Assembly (NCBI RefSeq): GCF_025753815.1
Contig: NZ_JAOWRF010000085.1
Span: 1-32,762, forward strand
Reading direction: 5' to 3'
Length of the DNA stretch: 32,762 nucleotides
Origin: Plectonema radiosum NIES-515
Lineage (GTDB): Bacteria > Cyanobacteriota > Cyanobacteriia > Cyanobacteriales > Nostocaceae
In this document: positions 9,349 to 17,611 of the stretch, piece after piece
How positions within the stretch are numbered: position 1 is the stretch's first letter
Layout: each line of letters starts with the position of its first letter
Made by a program: the position numbers and the translations under genes
The notes under the pieces: model-generated
Seen by the model: the letters and a program-made list of their open reading frames with translations, nothing else
The model's database searches: none
What the model was told of the DNA's origin: nothing

Positions 9349-9466
9349 AGACGCGATCGCCGTTCGCTCCTGGCTTTCTTTGTGCCTCTCGTAGAGAAGC
9401 GTGTCCCACAGTCCAAGGTGGCGATGGGGAAGTCGCCACGATTATGTTTACACAGCTGTTGGCAGA
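9349..9466. repeat. HIP1-containing repeat between vWA and PP2C genes
   Basis: The 118-base gap contains GCGATCGC followed by short palindromic pieces. GTGGCGA (9418-9424) pairs with TCGCCAC (9433-9439), and CTCTCGTAGAGAAGC is a small imperfect hairpin. Such blocks are common dispersed repeats in Nostocales genomes. A GTG at 9401 would extend the PP2C frame through part of this block, but the translation there (RWRWGSRHDYVY) looks like translated repeat, which argues for the downstream start. Confidence 0.5.
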
Positions 9467-10246
9467 ATGAACACATCAAGCAAGATATCTCAATGGCGGG
9501 TAGTAGCCGCATCTGTGGGTGGTACAAGCCACTTAAAAAACAAACAGCTGTGTCAAGACGCACATCACTGGCAAATATTGCCAGATAACGTTTTGGTAGC
9601 AGCGGTAGCAGATGGTGCAGGAAGTGCAGTCAGCGGGAAAGTTGGTGCGATGGTGGCTGTAGAAGCTGCGATCGAAACGTTATCTGTGAAACAATTTACC
9701 AGGTTAACCTTGGATGATGATGAATTCGTGCGATCGCTTTTGAATGATGCGATCGTCGCGGCAAAAATTGCCGTAGAGGATGAGGCTGTAGCTTGTGACA
9801 AACAGCCACAAGATTTAGCAACAACCTTAATTATCACGATTGCGACACCAGAACTTGCCGCAGTAGTGCAGATCGGTGATGGAATGGCAGTTGCGAAGGA
9901 TCGCATGGGCAACTTACTCGCTCTAACTATGCCTGACAATGGCGAATACATCAACGCTACCACTTTTTTAACTTCGCCTAATGCCCTAGATACAGCGCAA
10001 ATGAGATTATGGCGCGAAGCCATAATCAACGTTGGTGTCCTTACCGACGGATTACAAATGCTGGCATTAAACATGGCAGTGGGTGCGCCTCATAAACCCT
10101 TCTTTTTTCCTCTATTTGACTTTGCAGCAAATGCAGAGGATAAAGCAGCGGCAAAAGAGCAGTTGGTGAGGTTTTTGCGTTCCGATCGGATCACGCAACG
10201 TACTGATGATGACTTGACGCTAATAATTGCTGCCTTAAGCGATTAA
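9467..10246 (+). CDS. PP2C-family protein phosphatase
   Basis: The product is 259 residues from ATG 9467. A GTG at 9401 would add 22 residues that look like translated repeat sequence. The PP2C metal-site aspartates are all recognisable in order: D31 (LCQDAHHW), D49 (AAVADGAGSA), D138 (VQIGDGM), D194 (VLTDGLQ) and D248/D249 (TDDDLTLI). It should remove phosphate from Ser/Thr residues, most simply those added by the kinase encoded 46 bases downstream. It is slightly shorter than stand-alone PP2C enzymes, as is usual for the triad version. No membrane helix or signal peptide is seen, so it acts in the cytoplasm. Confidence 0.9.
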   Translation: MNTSSKISQWRVVAASVGGTSHLKNKQLCQDAHHWQILPDNVLVAAVADGAGSAVSGKVGAMVAVEAAIETLSVKQFTRLTLDDDEFVRSLLNDAIVAAKIAVEDEAVACDKQPQDLATTLIITIATPELAAVVQIGDGMAVAKDRMGNLLALTMPDNGEYINATTFLTSPNALDTAQMRLWREAIINVGVLTDGLQMLALNMAVGAPHKPFFFPLFDFAANAEDKAAAKEQLVRFLRSDRITQRTDDDLTLIIAALSD

Positions 10247-10292
10247 AAGCGTGATTTTAACTTAAATAACCCCCGTAAATTGTAATTCTATC

Positions 10293-12464
10293 ATGCAGGT
10301 TCTACGTTGTCTTACCAAGCAAGAAATCCTCAACCTCACCATTAGTTTAGGGCGAGGCGGAGAAGCTTGTATTTATGCTGTGCCAAGCGATAGCAATTTA
10401 GTGGCGAAAGTTTATCACAAGCCAACTGAGCAACACGGTCGTAAACTTTTGGCAATGCTTGCCAACCCACCAGAAAACCCCACAGCTAGTTTAGATCATA
10501 TTTCTATTGCTTGGCCCTACGAGCCGCTCAAAGCAGTAGACGGAAGCGATCGCATTGTTGGCTTTTTAATGCCGCGCATTCGTTCTATGCGTCCAGCGAT
10601 CGACTTTTACAACCCCAGAACCAGACGCGAACACTGTCCATTATTTAATTATCAATACTTGCTGCGTACTGCTCGCAATTTGGCGGCAGCTTTTGCGGCT
10701 TTGCACAACAGCGGTTACTGCGTCGGCGATGTGAATGAATCCAATATCATGGTCAGCGACACAGCATTAGTGACGCTAGTAGATACAGATTCGTTTCAAG
10801 TGCGGGATGAAAACCAAAATATAACTTTCCGCTGCCAAGTTGGGAAACCAGAGTTTACCCCACCAGAACTACAAAATAAAATTTTTGCTCAATACGATCG
10901 CGCGATCGCCCATGACTTATTTGGGTTGGGAGTACTGATATTTCAACTGTTAATGGAAGGTACACATCCATTTTCTGGTATTTATCAAGGTGCAGGTGAG
11001 CCACCGACCTACGAAGCACGCATTGCTCAGGGTCATTTTACTTACAGTCAACAGCGTCGCGTCCCCTACACTCCTACCCCAATCGCACCAGCTTGGGAAA
11101 CTCTTCCCCCCAGCTTACAGGAAATGTTTCTCCGCTGTTTTGAGCATGGTCATAACAACCCACAAATGCGTCCCAGCGCTCAAACTTGGCTGTTAGAACT
11201 AGCTGAAATCGAAAATGACCTGATTACCTGCACAGTCAACCCCCAGCACCGCTATAGCAGCCATCTGCACAAGTGTCCTTGGTGTGAACGTACCTTGCGC
11301 TTAGGCGGACGTGACCCATTTCCATCACAGCAGGCAATAGAATCTAAAGAATATCTACAACCGCGCAAACAAACTCGACGCAGCACAACTGCGACACGCA
11401 GCAATGTTTCTCCAATTCCAGTAAACCAGATTAATTATCGGCAACTAGTACAATCGCAAAAATTTTCTTATTATCAATCTCCCAAGAAATCAAAATTTTA
11501 CGCAGTGATTTTCTGCTTGTTGGGTATTGGAATGTTGGGGTACTTGGACGTAATGGTTAAATTTACCCGTCCCTTAGTTTCTCAAAATAAATATGCTCAA
11601 CAAACCTTGATGTCTCGTCAGGAGGAAAGCAAAAATAATCCCAATTTTGAAGATTATTATAAACAAGGTTATACCTCTTATAAAGCGCGAGATTACGAGC
11701 AAGCAGTGAGCAATTTTAGCCACGCAATCCACAAAGATCCTACACACCCTAAAGCACATATCAACCGTGGGAATGCCCGTTACAACCTGAAAGATTATGA
11801 CGGCGCAATTACAGATTATAGTCAGGCGATACAAATCAATCCTAATGAAATAAAGGCTTATGTAAATCGGGGCAATGCCCGCTATATGCTAGCCGAATAT
11901 AGCAGCGATCCCGATCGAGATTACAACCTTGCCCTAGCAGACTTTAATAATGCCCTGCGTCTTAATCCTAATGAAGCCGAAGCTTATATCAGACGCGGTA
12001 TAGTCCGTTCCCAACTGGCTAAATATAGCGGTGATTCTCAACAAGATTACCACAAAGCAATTGGAGACTTTAATCAGGCGATCGCTTTAAATGCAGCCAA
12101 GTCAGAAGCTTACTTTCAGCGGGGTCTTGTTCGTTATCAAATTGGTCAATACAGCAGCGACTTCGAGCAAGAATATAAAGAAGCGATCGCCGACTTTAAC
12201 CAAGCATTACGCATCGATTCTCGACTAGCAAAAGTTTACCTCAAACGAGGTATAGTTCGCTACGAGATTTCACAGTATGGCGGCAAGCAATCTAATACAA
12301 ATCATACGCAAGCGATCGTCGATTTGCAGATATCTGCAAAAATTTTCCTTGAGCAAGAGGATATGGATAATTACCAACAAGCATTAAGCAGCATCTGCGT
12401 CGTTTTGGAAAACAAATGTGACACCTACTTTGAAAATACAACTAGCTTGTTAAAAGGTAACTAA
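10293..12464 (+). CDS. TerY-P-type protein kinase with Zn ribbon, TM helix and TPRs
   Basis: This 723-residue protein has four parts. A protein-kinase fold (about 10-310) has a glycine loop GRGGEACIY (20-28), K39 (LVAKVY), a catalytic loop GDVNESN (D146, N151) and metal-binding D166 in VDTDSFQ. The usual HRD and DFG are replaced by VGD and DSF, as in the TerY-P group. A zinc-ribbon-like motif follows with C313, H319 and CPWC (C328/C331), then a linker, one hydrophobic segment (about 402-422) and TPR units (about 453-690), some separated by YSSDxxxDY inserts. The kinase would face the cytoplasm and the TPRs would lie beyond the membrane, or both on one side if the helix is not spanning. It forms the triad with the upstream vWA and PP2C genes. 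Confidence 0.88.
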   Translation: MQVLRCLTKQEILNLTISLGRGGEACIYAVPSDSNLVAKVYHKPTEQHGRKLLAMLANPPENPTASLDHISIAWPYEPLKAVDGSDRIVGFLMPRIRSMRPAIDFYNPRTRREHCPLFNYQYLLRTARNLAAAFAALHNSGYCVGDVNESNIMVSDTALVTLVDTDSFQVRDENQNITFRCQVGKPEFTPPELQNKIFAQYDRAIAHDLFGLGVLIFQLLMEGTHPFSGIYQGAGEPPTYEARIAQGHFTYSQQRRVPYTPTPIAPAWETLPPSLQEMFLRCFEHGHNNPQMRPSAQTWLLELAEIENDLITCTVNPQHRYSSHLHKCPWCERTLRLGGRDPFPSQQAIESKEYLQPRKQTRRSTTATRSNVSPIPVNQINYRQLVQSQKFSYYQSPKKSKFYAVIFCLLGIGMLGYLDVMVKFTRPLVSQNKYAQQTLMSRQEESKNNPNFEDYYKQGYTSYKARDYEQAVSNFSHAIHKDPTHPKAHINRGNARYNLKDYDGAITDYSQAIQINPNEIKAYVNRGNARYMLAEYSSDPDRDYNLALADFNNALRLNPNEAEAYIRRGIVRSQLAKYSGDSQQDYHKAIGDFNQAIALNAAKSEAYFQRGLVRYQIGQYSSDFEQEYKEAIADFNQALRIDSRLAKVYLKRGIVRYEISQYGGKQSNTNHTQAIVDLQISAKIFLEQEDMDNYQQALSSICVVLENKCDTYFENTTSLLKGN

Positions 12465-12483
12465 AAACTAAAAAATATCTTAA

Positions 12484-12529
12484 CTAACATGCTTGACACT
12501 TCATAAGTATGAAACGTCAAGCATGTTAG
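12484..12529. repeat. 46-base imperfect palindrome after the kinase gene
   Basis: CTAACATGCTTGAC (12484-12497) pairs perfectly with GTCAAGCATGTTAG (12516-12529). Inside it, TTCATA (12500-12505) pairs with TATGAA (12508-12513). With only one two-base interruption the whole stretch can fold as a very long hairpin. It begins 20 bases after the kinase stop codon, so it may terminate or protect the triad mRNA, but no T-run follows. It may also be the end of a small mobile element, because the GC-rich block described next abuts it. Confidence 0.65.
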
Positions 12530-12540
12530 CGTAGCGTCTC

Positions 12541-12700
12541 AGGAGAAGGATAAAAAACGAACTCGATACATGCCTCGAACAGAGGTGGCAAGAAAAAAAT
12601 CAAGCTGCTTTCTCGTGACTTCAAGCCCCATCCCAGAAAGCGAAAAGTTCCCCTCTCTGGAGCATCCCCCCGGCAGACTTTTCAGTTTAGAGGTGGGGTA
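12541..12700. ncRNA. Candidate structured RNA block, orientation unknown
   Basis: A block much richer in G+C than its surroundings, with no start-to-stop gene. GAAAAGT (12642-12648) pairs with ACTTTTC (12677-12683), while CCTCT (12652-12656) can pair with AGAGG (12689-12693). These two stems cross and so form a potential pseudoknot. CCTC/GAGG near 12572-12584 adds a small hairpin. Dense pairing, a pseudoknot and an edge palindrome recall mobile-element RNAs such as the HEARO/omega RNAs next to IscB, but no IscB or TnpB gene is adjacent. I cannot confirm the family from memory, so this is a structural guess. One frame is open for about 56 codons but lacks a start. Confidence 0.3.
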
Positions 12701-12709
12701 ATTTCATAC

Positions 12710-13020
12710 TTAATACTTTAGTTTAGTTTGTAATTAGAAAGAGCCAACTGGCTGCCATCTTAGTTCTTTTTATTAATATCTATCTTTTCTTTTTATTTAA
12801 AAATAAATAAAATTTTTACATTTATTAATAACCATTTACAAACCTTTTTCATTATTTTACATATCAAACAAATTTATTTACCTTGTCTTCATACTTAAGA
12901 CGGAAAATACGGTTAGATTTATTACTGAGAAAATTGACCTTTTCTCATAAGTTAAGTTGATCCGCTCTCAGTTTTGAGAAATCCAAATACTCATCTACCT
13001 AAAAATTCTGAGGTAATTGC
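12710..13020 (+). promoter_or_regulatory. AT-rich leader of the polysaccharide operon
   Basis: This stretch is strongly AT-rich and probably carries the promoter of the rfbF operon. GAGAAAA (12927-12933) and TTTTCTC (12940-12946) form a 7-bp inverted repeat around TTGACC. TCTCA...TGAGA near 12966-12979 forms a smaller one. Either could be an operator or a leader hairpin. GAGG at 13010-13013 lies seven bases before the rfbF ATG and is a good ribosome binding site. I cannot assign the -10 element with confidence. Confidence 0.4.
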
Positions 13021-13794
13021 ATGAAAGCAGTGATTTTGGCTGGAGGACTTGGTACGCGTCTGAGTGAAGAAACTAGCGTTAGACCCAAGCCAATGGTCGA
13101 GATTGGTGGTAAGCCCATCCTGTGGCACATCATGAAGACTTATTCGGCACACGGTATTGATGACTTTATCATTTGTTGCGGTTATAAAGGGTACATAATC
13201 AAGGAGTATTTTGCCAATTACTTCTTACACATGTCAGACGTGACCTTTGATATGCGGTTTAACCAGATGAACGTGCATCGTGGCAATGCTGAACCCTGGC
13301 GCATCACCTTAGTAGATACAGGTGATAATACCATGACAGGCGGACGCTTGAAGCGAGTCGCAGACCATGTTGATAATGAAACTTTTTGCTTCACCTATGG
13401 TGACGGTGTTAGCAACGTGAATATTACAGAACTAATTAAATTTCACAAAGAACAAAAAACTTTAGGTACACTCACCGCAGTTCAACCAGCCGGACGCTTT
13501 GGTGCCATATCCTTAGGACAAGACCAAACTAAAATCAACAGCTTCCGCGAAAAACAAGATGGTGATGGTGCCTGGATTAATGGCGGTTATTTTATCCTAG
13601 AACCGGAAGTAATCAACTTGATTGCTGATGATTCCACCGTTTGGGAACAGCAACCATTAGAAAAGCTCGCAGAAATGGATCAGCTATCTGCTCACAGACA
13701 TCACGGTTTTTGGCAACCTATGGATACTTTGCGCGATAAAAACTACCTCGAAGACCTATGGAAGAATAATAAGGCTCCTTGGAAGGTATGGTAG
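13021..13794 (+). CDS. rfbF: Glucose-1-phosphate cytidylyltransferase
   Basis: RfbF joins CTP and glucose-1-phosphate to make CDP-glucose, the precursor of CDP-linked deoxy sugars. The 257-residue length fits. The nucleotide-binding signature [11 protein letters not shown] (8-18) is followed by [18 protein letters not shown] (21-38), and the family blocks [46 protein letters not shown] and [13 protein letters not shown] are all present. It starts at an ATG with GAGG seven bases upstream. It is the first gene of the plus-strand polysaccharide cluster. The partner that normally follows, RfbG (CDP-glucose 4,6-dehydratase), is not visible in the window. Confidence 0.95.
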   Translation: MKAVILAGGLGTRLSEETSVRPKPMVEIGGKPILWHIMKTYSAHGIDDFIICCGYKGYIIKEYFANYFLHMSDVTFDMRFNQMNVHRGNAEPWRITLVDTGDNTMTGGRLKRVADHVDNETFCFTYGDGVSNVNITELIKFHKEQKTLGTLTAVQPAGRFGAISLGQDQTKINSFREKQDGDGAWINGGYFILEPEVINLIADDSTVWEQQPLEKLAEMDQLSAHRHHGFWQPMDTLRDKNYLEDLWKNNKAPWKVW

Positions 13795-13802
13795 GGAAGA
13801 GA

Positions 13803-13837
13803 GTTATGAATTATGAGTTATGAGTTAGGAATTATGA
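13803..13837. repeat. Heptanucleotide tandem repeat (STRR type)
   Basis: Five consecutive 7-base units read GTTATGA, ATTATGA, GTTATGA, GTTAGGA, ATTATGA. Short tandemly repeated repetitive sequences of seven bases are known from heterocyst-forming cyanobacteria. This one lies directly after rfbF and may vary in copy number between strains. Confidence 0.75.
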
Positions 13838-13927
13838 ATTTAACTTTTAACTCTCCACTCGAAAAATTAAAAAACCTCCTGACTCAGAAAATTTAAATTT
13901 TTGTAATTAAAGGTGCAATAGATATCA

Positions 13928-15142
13928 ATGTATGATTTTGCGATAATAGGTGGGGGAATAGTTGGACTCTCTACAGCAATGGCTTTGGGCAAACGCTATC
14001 CCAACGCGCGAATTTTAGTTTTAGAAAAAGAGAGCAAATGGGCATTTCACCAAACCGGTAATAATAGCGGCGTCATTCATTCTGGTATCTACTACAAGCC
14101 AGGAAGTTTCAAAGCTAAATTTTGCCGTGATGGCAGTCGCTCAATGGTGGAATTCTGCATTGAGCATGATATTGCTCATGAAGTTTGCGGTAAAGTGATT
14201 GTCGCTACCGATGAACAAGAGCTACCGCGCTTAGAAAATCTTTACAAGCGCGGCTTGGAAAATAATCTAGAAGTTAAGCGAATCAGTGCCGAAGAAGTCA
14301 AAGAAATTGAACCTCATGTCACTTGCGTAGCTGGCATACAGGTATCTTCAACTGGTATTGCCAATTACAAACAAGTTTGTTTAAAGTACGCAGAGTTAAT
14401 TGCAAAGCAAGGTGGGGAACTGCGTCTGAATACAAAAGTTGAGAAAATCTCCCGCAGTGGCTTTAATCAAGTGCTGGAAACTAATAACGGTACTTTTGAA
14501 ACTCGCTTTGTGATTAATTGTGCCGGATTGCATAGCGATCGCATAGCCAAATTAGCTCAAGTCGATCCCCAAGCCAAAATAGTCCCATTCCGGGGTGAAT
14601 ACTACGAACTCACCCCAGAAAAGCGCTATCTTGTCAAGACTCTAATTTACCCCGTTCCCAACCCAGATTTTCCCTTCTTGGGCGTTCACTTTACCAAGAT
14701 GATCGATGGTAGCGTCCACGCAGGACCAAATGCAGTTCTCAGCCTCAAGCGTGAAGGATACAAAAAGACAGACTTTGACTTGCGTGATTTCGCTGAAGTC
14801 ATGACTTACCCAGGTTTCTGGAAACTAGCAGCAAAACACGCTGACGAAGGCATTCAAGAAATCATCCGCTCTTTTAGTAAAGCAGCCTTCACCAAAAGTT
14901 TACAAAAATTAATTCCTGAAGTCAGATCAGAGGATTTAGTTCCCTGCCATGCAGGAGTTCGCGCTCAAGCCTTAATGAACGACGGTAAACTAGTAGACGA
15001 CTTTTTGATTGTTCAAGACCAAAACTCCGTCCATGTTTGCAACGCTCCTTCTCCTGCTGCTACTTCTTCACTGGAAATTGGCAAATCCATTGTCGCCCAA
15101 ATTCCCGAACAGTCGCATCTAATGACAGCAGCAGTAAATTAA
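13928..15142 (+). CDS. lhgO: L-2-hydroxyglutarate oxidase-like FAD enzyme (LhgO family)
   Basis: This 404-residue DAO-family flavoprotein has an N-terminal FAD site, FAIIGGGIVGLSTAMAL (G8, G10, G13), and family blocks HQTGNNSGVIHSGIYYKPGSFKAKFC, CGKVIVAT, VINCAGLHSDRIAKL, PVPNPDFPFLGVHFTKMIDGSVHAGPNAVLSLKREGY and GVRAQAL. LhgO oxidises L-2-hydroxyglutarate to 2-oxoglutarate and usually passes electrons to the membrane. Its place inside a polysaccharide operon is odd. It may oxidise a hydroxy-acid or sugar here, or recycle 2-oxoglutarate for the dioxygenase further down. It follows rfbF after 133 bases containing the heptamer repeat. No obvious truncation. The family is clear; the substrate is inferred. 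Confidence 0.85.
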   Translation: MYDFAIIGGGIVGLSTAMALGKRYPNARILVLEKESKWAFHQTGNNSGVIHSGIYYKPGSFKAKFCRDGSRSMVEFCIEHDIAHEVCGKVIVATDEQELPRLENLYKRGLENNLEVKRISAEEVKEIEPHVTCVAGIQVSSTGIANYKQVCLKYAELIAKQGGELRLNTKVEKISRSGFNQVLETNNGTFETRFVINCAGLHSDRIAKLAQVDPQAKIVPFRGEYYELTPEKRYLVKTLIYPVPNPDFPFLGVHFTKMIDGSVHAGPNAVLSLKREGYKKTDFDLRDFAEVMTYPGFWKLAAKHADEGIQEIIRSFSKAAFTKSLQKLIPEVRSEDLVPCHAGVRAQALMNDGKLVDDFLIVQDQNSVHVCNAPSPAATSSLEIGKSIVAQIPEQSHLMTAAVN

Positions 15143-15157
15143 TTTTTGATTAGTTAC

Positions 15158-15248
15158 AGGACTTACGCACTCTCTACGAATTCTTAGCGTTCTTGGCGTT
15201 TTGGCGGTTCGATAAATTAAGCTTTTTGACGATTTTTGCGTAAGTCCT
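15158..15248. repeat. 91-bp inverted-repeat element, family A copy 2
   Basis: AGGACTTACGCA at 15158-15169 and TGCGTAAGTCCT at 15237-15248 are the same 12-base termini as in the element at 1626-1717. The interior carries a GTTCTTGGCGTTTTGGCGGTTC-like stretch whose reverse complement (GAACCGCC...) resembles the interior of the first copy, so this copy is inserted in the opposite sense. It sits 15 bases after the lhgO-like stop codon and interrupts the operon gap before the GT8 gene. Confidence 0.75.
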
Positions 15249-15389
15249 ATAGTTAGTTCGCATCTACCCTGAATACGCCTGTACTAGCCAGGGAGCGCAG
15301 GCATTGTTTAATCAACCGCTAGATATGCATACGACATGATTTCTCGCGTTGTAGAATAAGCAAATCAATCAGTTATCAGGGTTTTTGCT

Positions 15390-16331
15390 ATGTCCATTTG
15401 CTCCAACACTCAGCCGATTGTTCTAGTTTGTGCTGCGGATAATAACTATGCCATGCCCCTTGCAGTCACAGTTCGTTCAGCACTTGAAAATTTAGGAGCT
15501 AATCAAAAAATAGCCTTATTTATTCTTGATGGAGGAATAACTGAATCAAACAAAAATAAGATTATCAAATCACTGAAATCAGAACAGATAAATATTTCCT
15601 GGGTAGAACCAGATAATGCACTATTTACAAATCTGGTATTAACCAGGCATCTGACAGCAAGCTGCTATTATCGACTTCTAATTACCGATTTTTTACCGCC
15701 AGAGTTTAAGAAGGCAATTTATCTAGATACCGATATGGTAGTCACCGGAGATTTAGGAGAAATATGGAACATTGAAATTGACGATGACTATGCATTAGCA
15801 GTTCAAGACGACGTGGAACTGTATATATCCATGTGTGATGGTTTAAGAAACTACCAAGAAGTTGGACTTTCTGGTGATGCTAAATATTTCAATTCTGGAC
15901 TTTTAGTAATTAATCTAGAAAAGTGGCGAACTGGCAACATAGGGGCAAAAGTTCTCGAATATATCCAACAAAATAAAGAATATGTTCGTAACGACCAGGA
16001 TGGGCTAAACGCAATTCTTGCAGGTAAATGGCGTGAACTTCACCCAAAATGGAATCAAATGCCTAGGATATACAATTATCCATCATGGGAAAATAGCCCT
16101 TTTCCAGAAGATATTTATCAGGATTTGCTTGAAGAGCCTTGTATTATTCACTTTACTAATACTCCCAAACCTTGGTATGCCGGAGTGAAAAGTGAATGTA
16201 CGCATCCCAAAAAAGATTTATTCTTCCACTATCTTGACGTAACAGATTGGTCAGGTTGGCGGGATACTATCTGGAGAAGAATCGCCAGAAAATTCATGAA
16301 ATTAACATCATTAAATACATCAAAGTTGTGA
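15390..16331 (+). CDS. Glycosyltransferase family 8
   Basis: This 313-residue retaining glycosyltransferase is of the LgtC/GT8 type. It opens with IVLVCAADNNYAMPLAVTVRSAL, a nucleotide-binding strand. It carries the metal-binding DxD in KKAIYLDTDMVVTGDLGEIW (D113/D115) and the NSGLLVINLEKWR block. HFTNTPKPWYAG near the C-terminus supplies the second conserved metal-ligand histidine. It probably transfers glucose or galactose from a nucleotide sugar in the cytoplasm to a growing lipid-linked glycan. The donor cannot be read from sequence. Its distance from the upstream gene (about 250 bases, including a repeat) leaves room for its own promoter. Confidence 0.92.
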   Translation: MSICSNTQPIVLVCAADNNYAMPLAVTVRSALENLGANQKIALFILDGGITESNKNKIIKSLKSEQINISWVEPDNALFTNLVLTRHLTASCYYRLLITDFLPPEFKKAIYLDTDMVVTGDLGEIWNIEIDDDYALAVQDDVELYISMCDGLRNYQEVGLSGDAKYFNSGLLVINLEKWRTGNIGAKVLEYIQQNKEYVRNDQDGLNAILAGKWRELHPKWNQMPRIYNYPSWENSPFPEDIYQDLLEEPCIIHFTNTPKPWYAGVKSECTHPKKDLFFHYLDVTDWSGWRDTIWRRIARKFMKLTSLNTSKL

Positions 16332-16418
16332 AAGTATAGTGATAGTAATTTTTGTGAATTATTTTTCCCTGGCAAAATTGTCAAAATAATCGAATTCATC
16401 AATCCTATAGGAATTAAA

Positions 16419-17447
16419 ATGAAAATTCTTGTTACCGGCACCGAAGGTTATTTAGGTTCATTATTACCTCCTTTGTTAATCGAACGCGGACACGAAGTTA
16501 TCGGCGTAGACACCGGATATTATAAAGTCGGTTGGCTGTACAACGGTACTGAAGTAACAGCTAAAACCCTTACTAAAGATATCCGTAATATCACTGCTGA
16601 AGATTTGCAAGGTGTCGAGGCGATCGTTCATATGGCAGAACTCTCCAACGACCCCACGGGACAACTGTCACCTACTATTACCTACGATATCAACCATAAA
16701 GGTTCTGTTCGCCTTGCCAAACTTGCCAAAGAAGCGGGTGTGCGTCGCTTCGTATACATGTCTTCGTGCAGTGTTTACGGTGTAGCTACAGAAGGTGATG
16801 TCACCGAAGAATCATCAGTGAATCCGCAAACAGCTTACGCAGAATGCAAAACCTTAGTAGAAAGAGATGTCACACCACTCGCTGATGATGACTTCTCTCC
16901 TACTTTTATGCGGAATGCTACAGCCTTTGGTGCTTCCCCCAGAATGCGGTTTGATATTGTTTTAAACAACTTGTCAGGCTTGGCATGGACTACCAAAGAA
17001 ATTAAAATGACCAGCGATGGTACACCTTGGCGTCCGTTAGTTCATGGGTTGGATATTTGTAAAGCAATTGTCTGCGCGATCGAAGCACCACGGGATATTG
17101 TACACAACCAAATCTTCAACGTCGGCGATACTAGTAACAACTATCGAGTTAAAGAAATCGCGGAAATTATTGCTGATACTTTCACAGGTTGTAAATTATC
17201 CTTTGGGGATAGCGGTGCAGACAACCGCAGCTATCGAGTATCTTTTGAAAAAATTAACACAATCCTGCCCGGATTTAAGTGTGATTGGAATGCTCAACGC
17301 GGTGCTCAACAGTTGTTTAATTTATTCAGCCAAATCGATATGACTGAAGAAACTTTCTTATCTAGAGGTTTCACCCGCTTGAAGCAGCTAGAATATCTAA
17401 TTCGCACCCAACAAATTGACCAAGATTTCTTCTGGACGAAGAAATAG
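16419..17447 (+). CDS. NAD-dependent epimerase/dehydratase (extended SDR)
   Basis: This 342-residue extended short-chain dehydrogenase has the cofactor motif G7-xx-G10-xx-G13 (VTGTEGYLGS), a serine-rich active-site strand (YMSSCSVYG, about 113-121), the catalytic pair Y140/K144 (AYAECK) and the substrate-side RPLVHGLDICKAI. It acts on a nucleotide sugar, as a 4-epimerase, 4,6-dehydratase or reductase. A role on CDP-glucose or its product is inferred from rfbF in the same cluster, which has no other SDR. TAGGAATT about eight bases before the ATG is the ribosome binding site. A 12-bp hairpin follows about 40 bases after its stop. Confidence 0.88.
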   Translation: MKILVTGTEGYLGSLLPPLLIERGHEVIGVDTGYYKVGWLYNGTEVTAKTLTKDIRNITAEDLQGVEAIVHMAELSNDPTGQLSPTITYDINHKGSVRLAKLAKEAGVRRFVYMSSCSVYGVATEGDVTEESSVNPQTAYAECKTLVERDVTPLADDDFSPTFMRNATAFGASPRMRFDIVLNNLSGLAWTTKEIKMTSDGTPWRPLVHGLDICKAIVCAIEAPRDIVHNQIFNVGDTSNNYRVKEIAEIIADTFTGCKLSFGDSGADNRSYRVSFEKINTILPGFKCDWNAQRGAQQLFNLFSQIDMTEETFLSRGFTRLKQLEYLIRTQQIDQDFFWTKK

Positions 17448-17486
17448 TCAGATTTTTTGATTTGCAGTTAAAAGCTGCTTGAAGCT

Positions 17487-17513
17487 TCCGAGTCAAATAT
17501 TATTTGATTCGGA
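17487..17513 (+). terminator. Hairpin between SDR and GT2 genes, possible terminator
   Basis: TCCGAGTCAAAT (17487-17498) and ATTTGATTCGGA (17502-17513) form a 12-bp stem with a single G-U pair and a three-base loop. A T-rich run follows at about 17527-17536. It may stop or attenuate transcription between the SDR and the glycosyltransferase. A TTG at 17504, which would extend the next gene upstream, falls inside the stem. Confidence 0.5.
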
Positions 17514-17611
17514 CTTATCATATCTACGTTATTTTTTTACCAATAACTTTGAACTTATTATTTAAGTTACAATTTTCACAACTAATCTGTTACATTTTCC
17601 CTCAAGAAAAT

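Noticed and set aside
9565-10074. Long minus-strand frame inside the PP2C gene
   Set aside because: The plus-strand frame has all PP2C metal residues; the minus-strand product is low-complexity Ala/Ser/Thr-rich, a typical shadow.
12548-12720. Protein-coding gene in the GC-rich block
   Set aside because: One frame stays open for about 56 codons but it has no start codon or ribosome binding site and the translation has no known pattern; RNA structure explains the block better.
13803-13837. CRISPR or minisatellite with function
   Set aside because: The units are only seven bases and directly adjacent, matching the known STRR repeats of heterocystous cyanobacteria.
17504-17611. Upstream TTG start for the GT2 gene
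   Set aside because: It lies inside a 12-bp hairpin and adds a hydrophobic stretch not found at GT2 N-termini; the ATG at 17612 begins right at the conserved strand.
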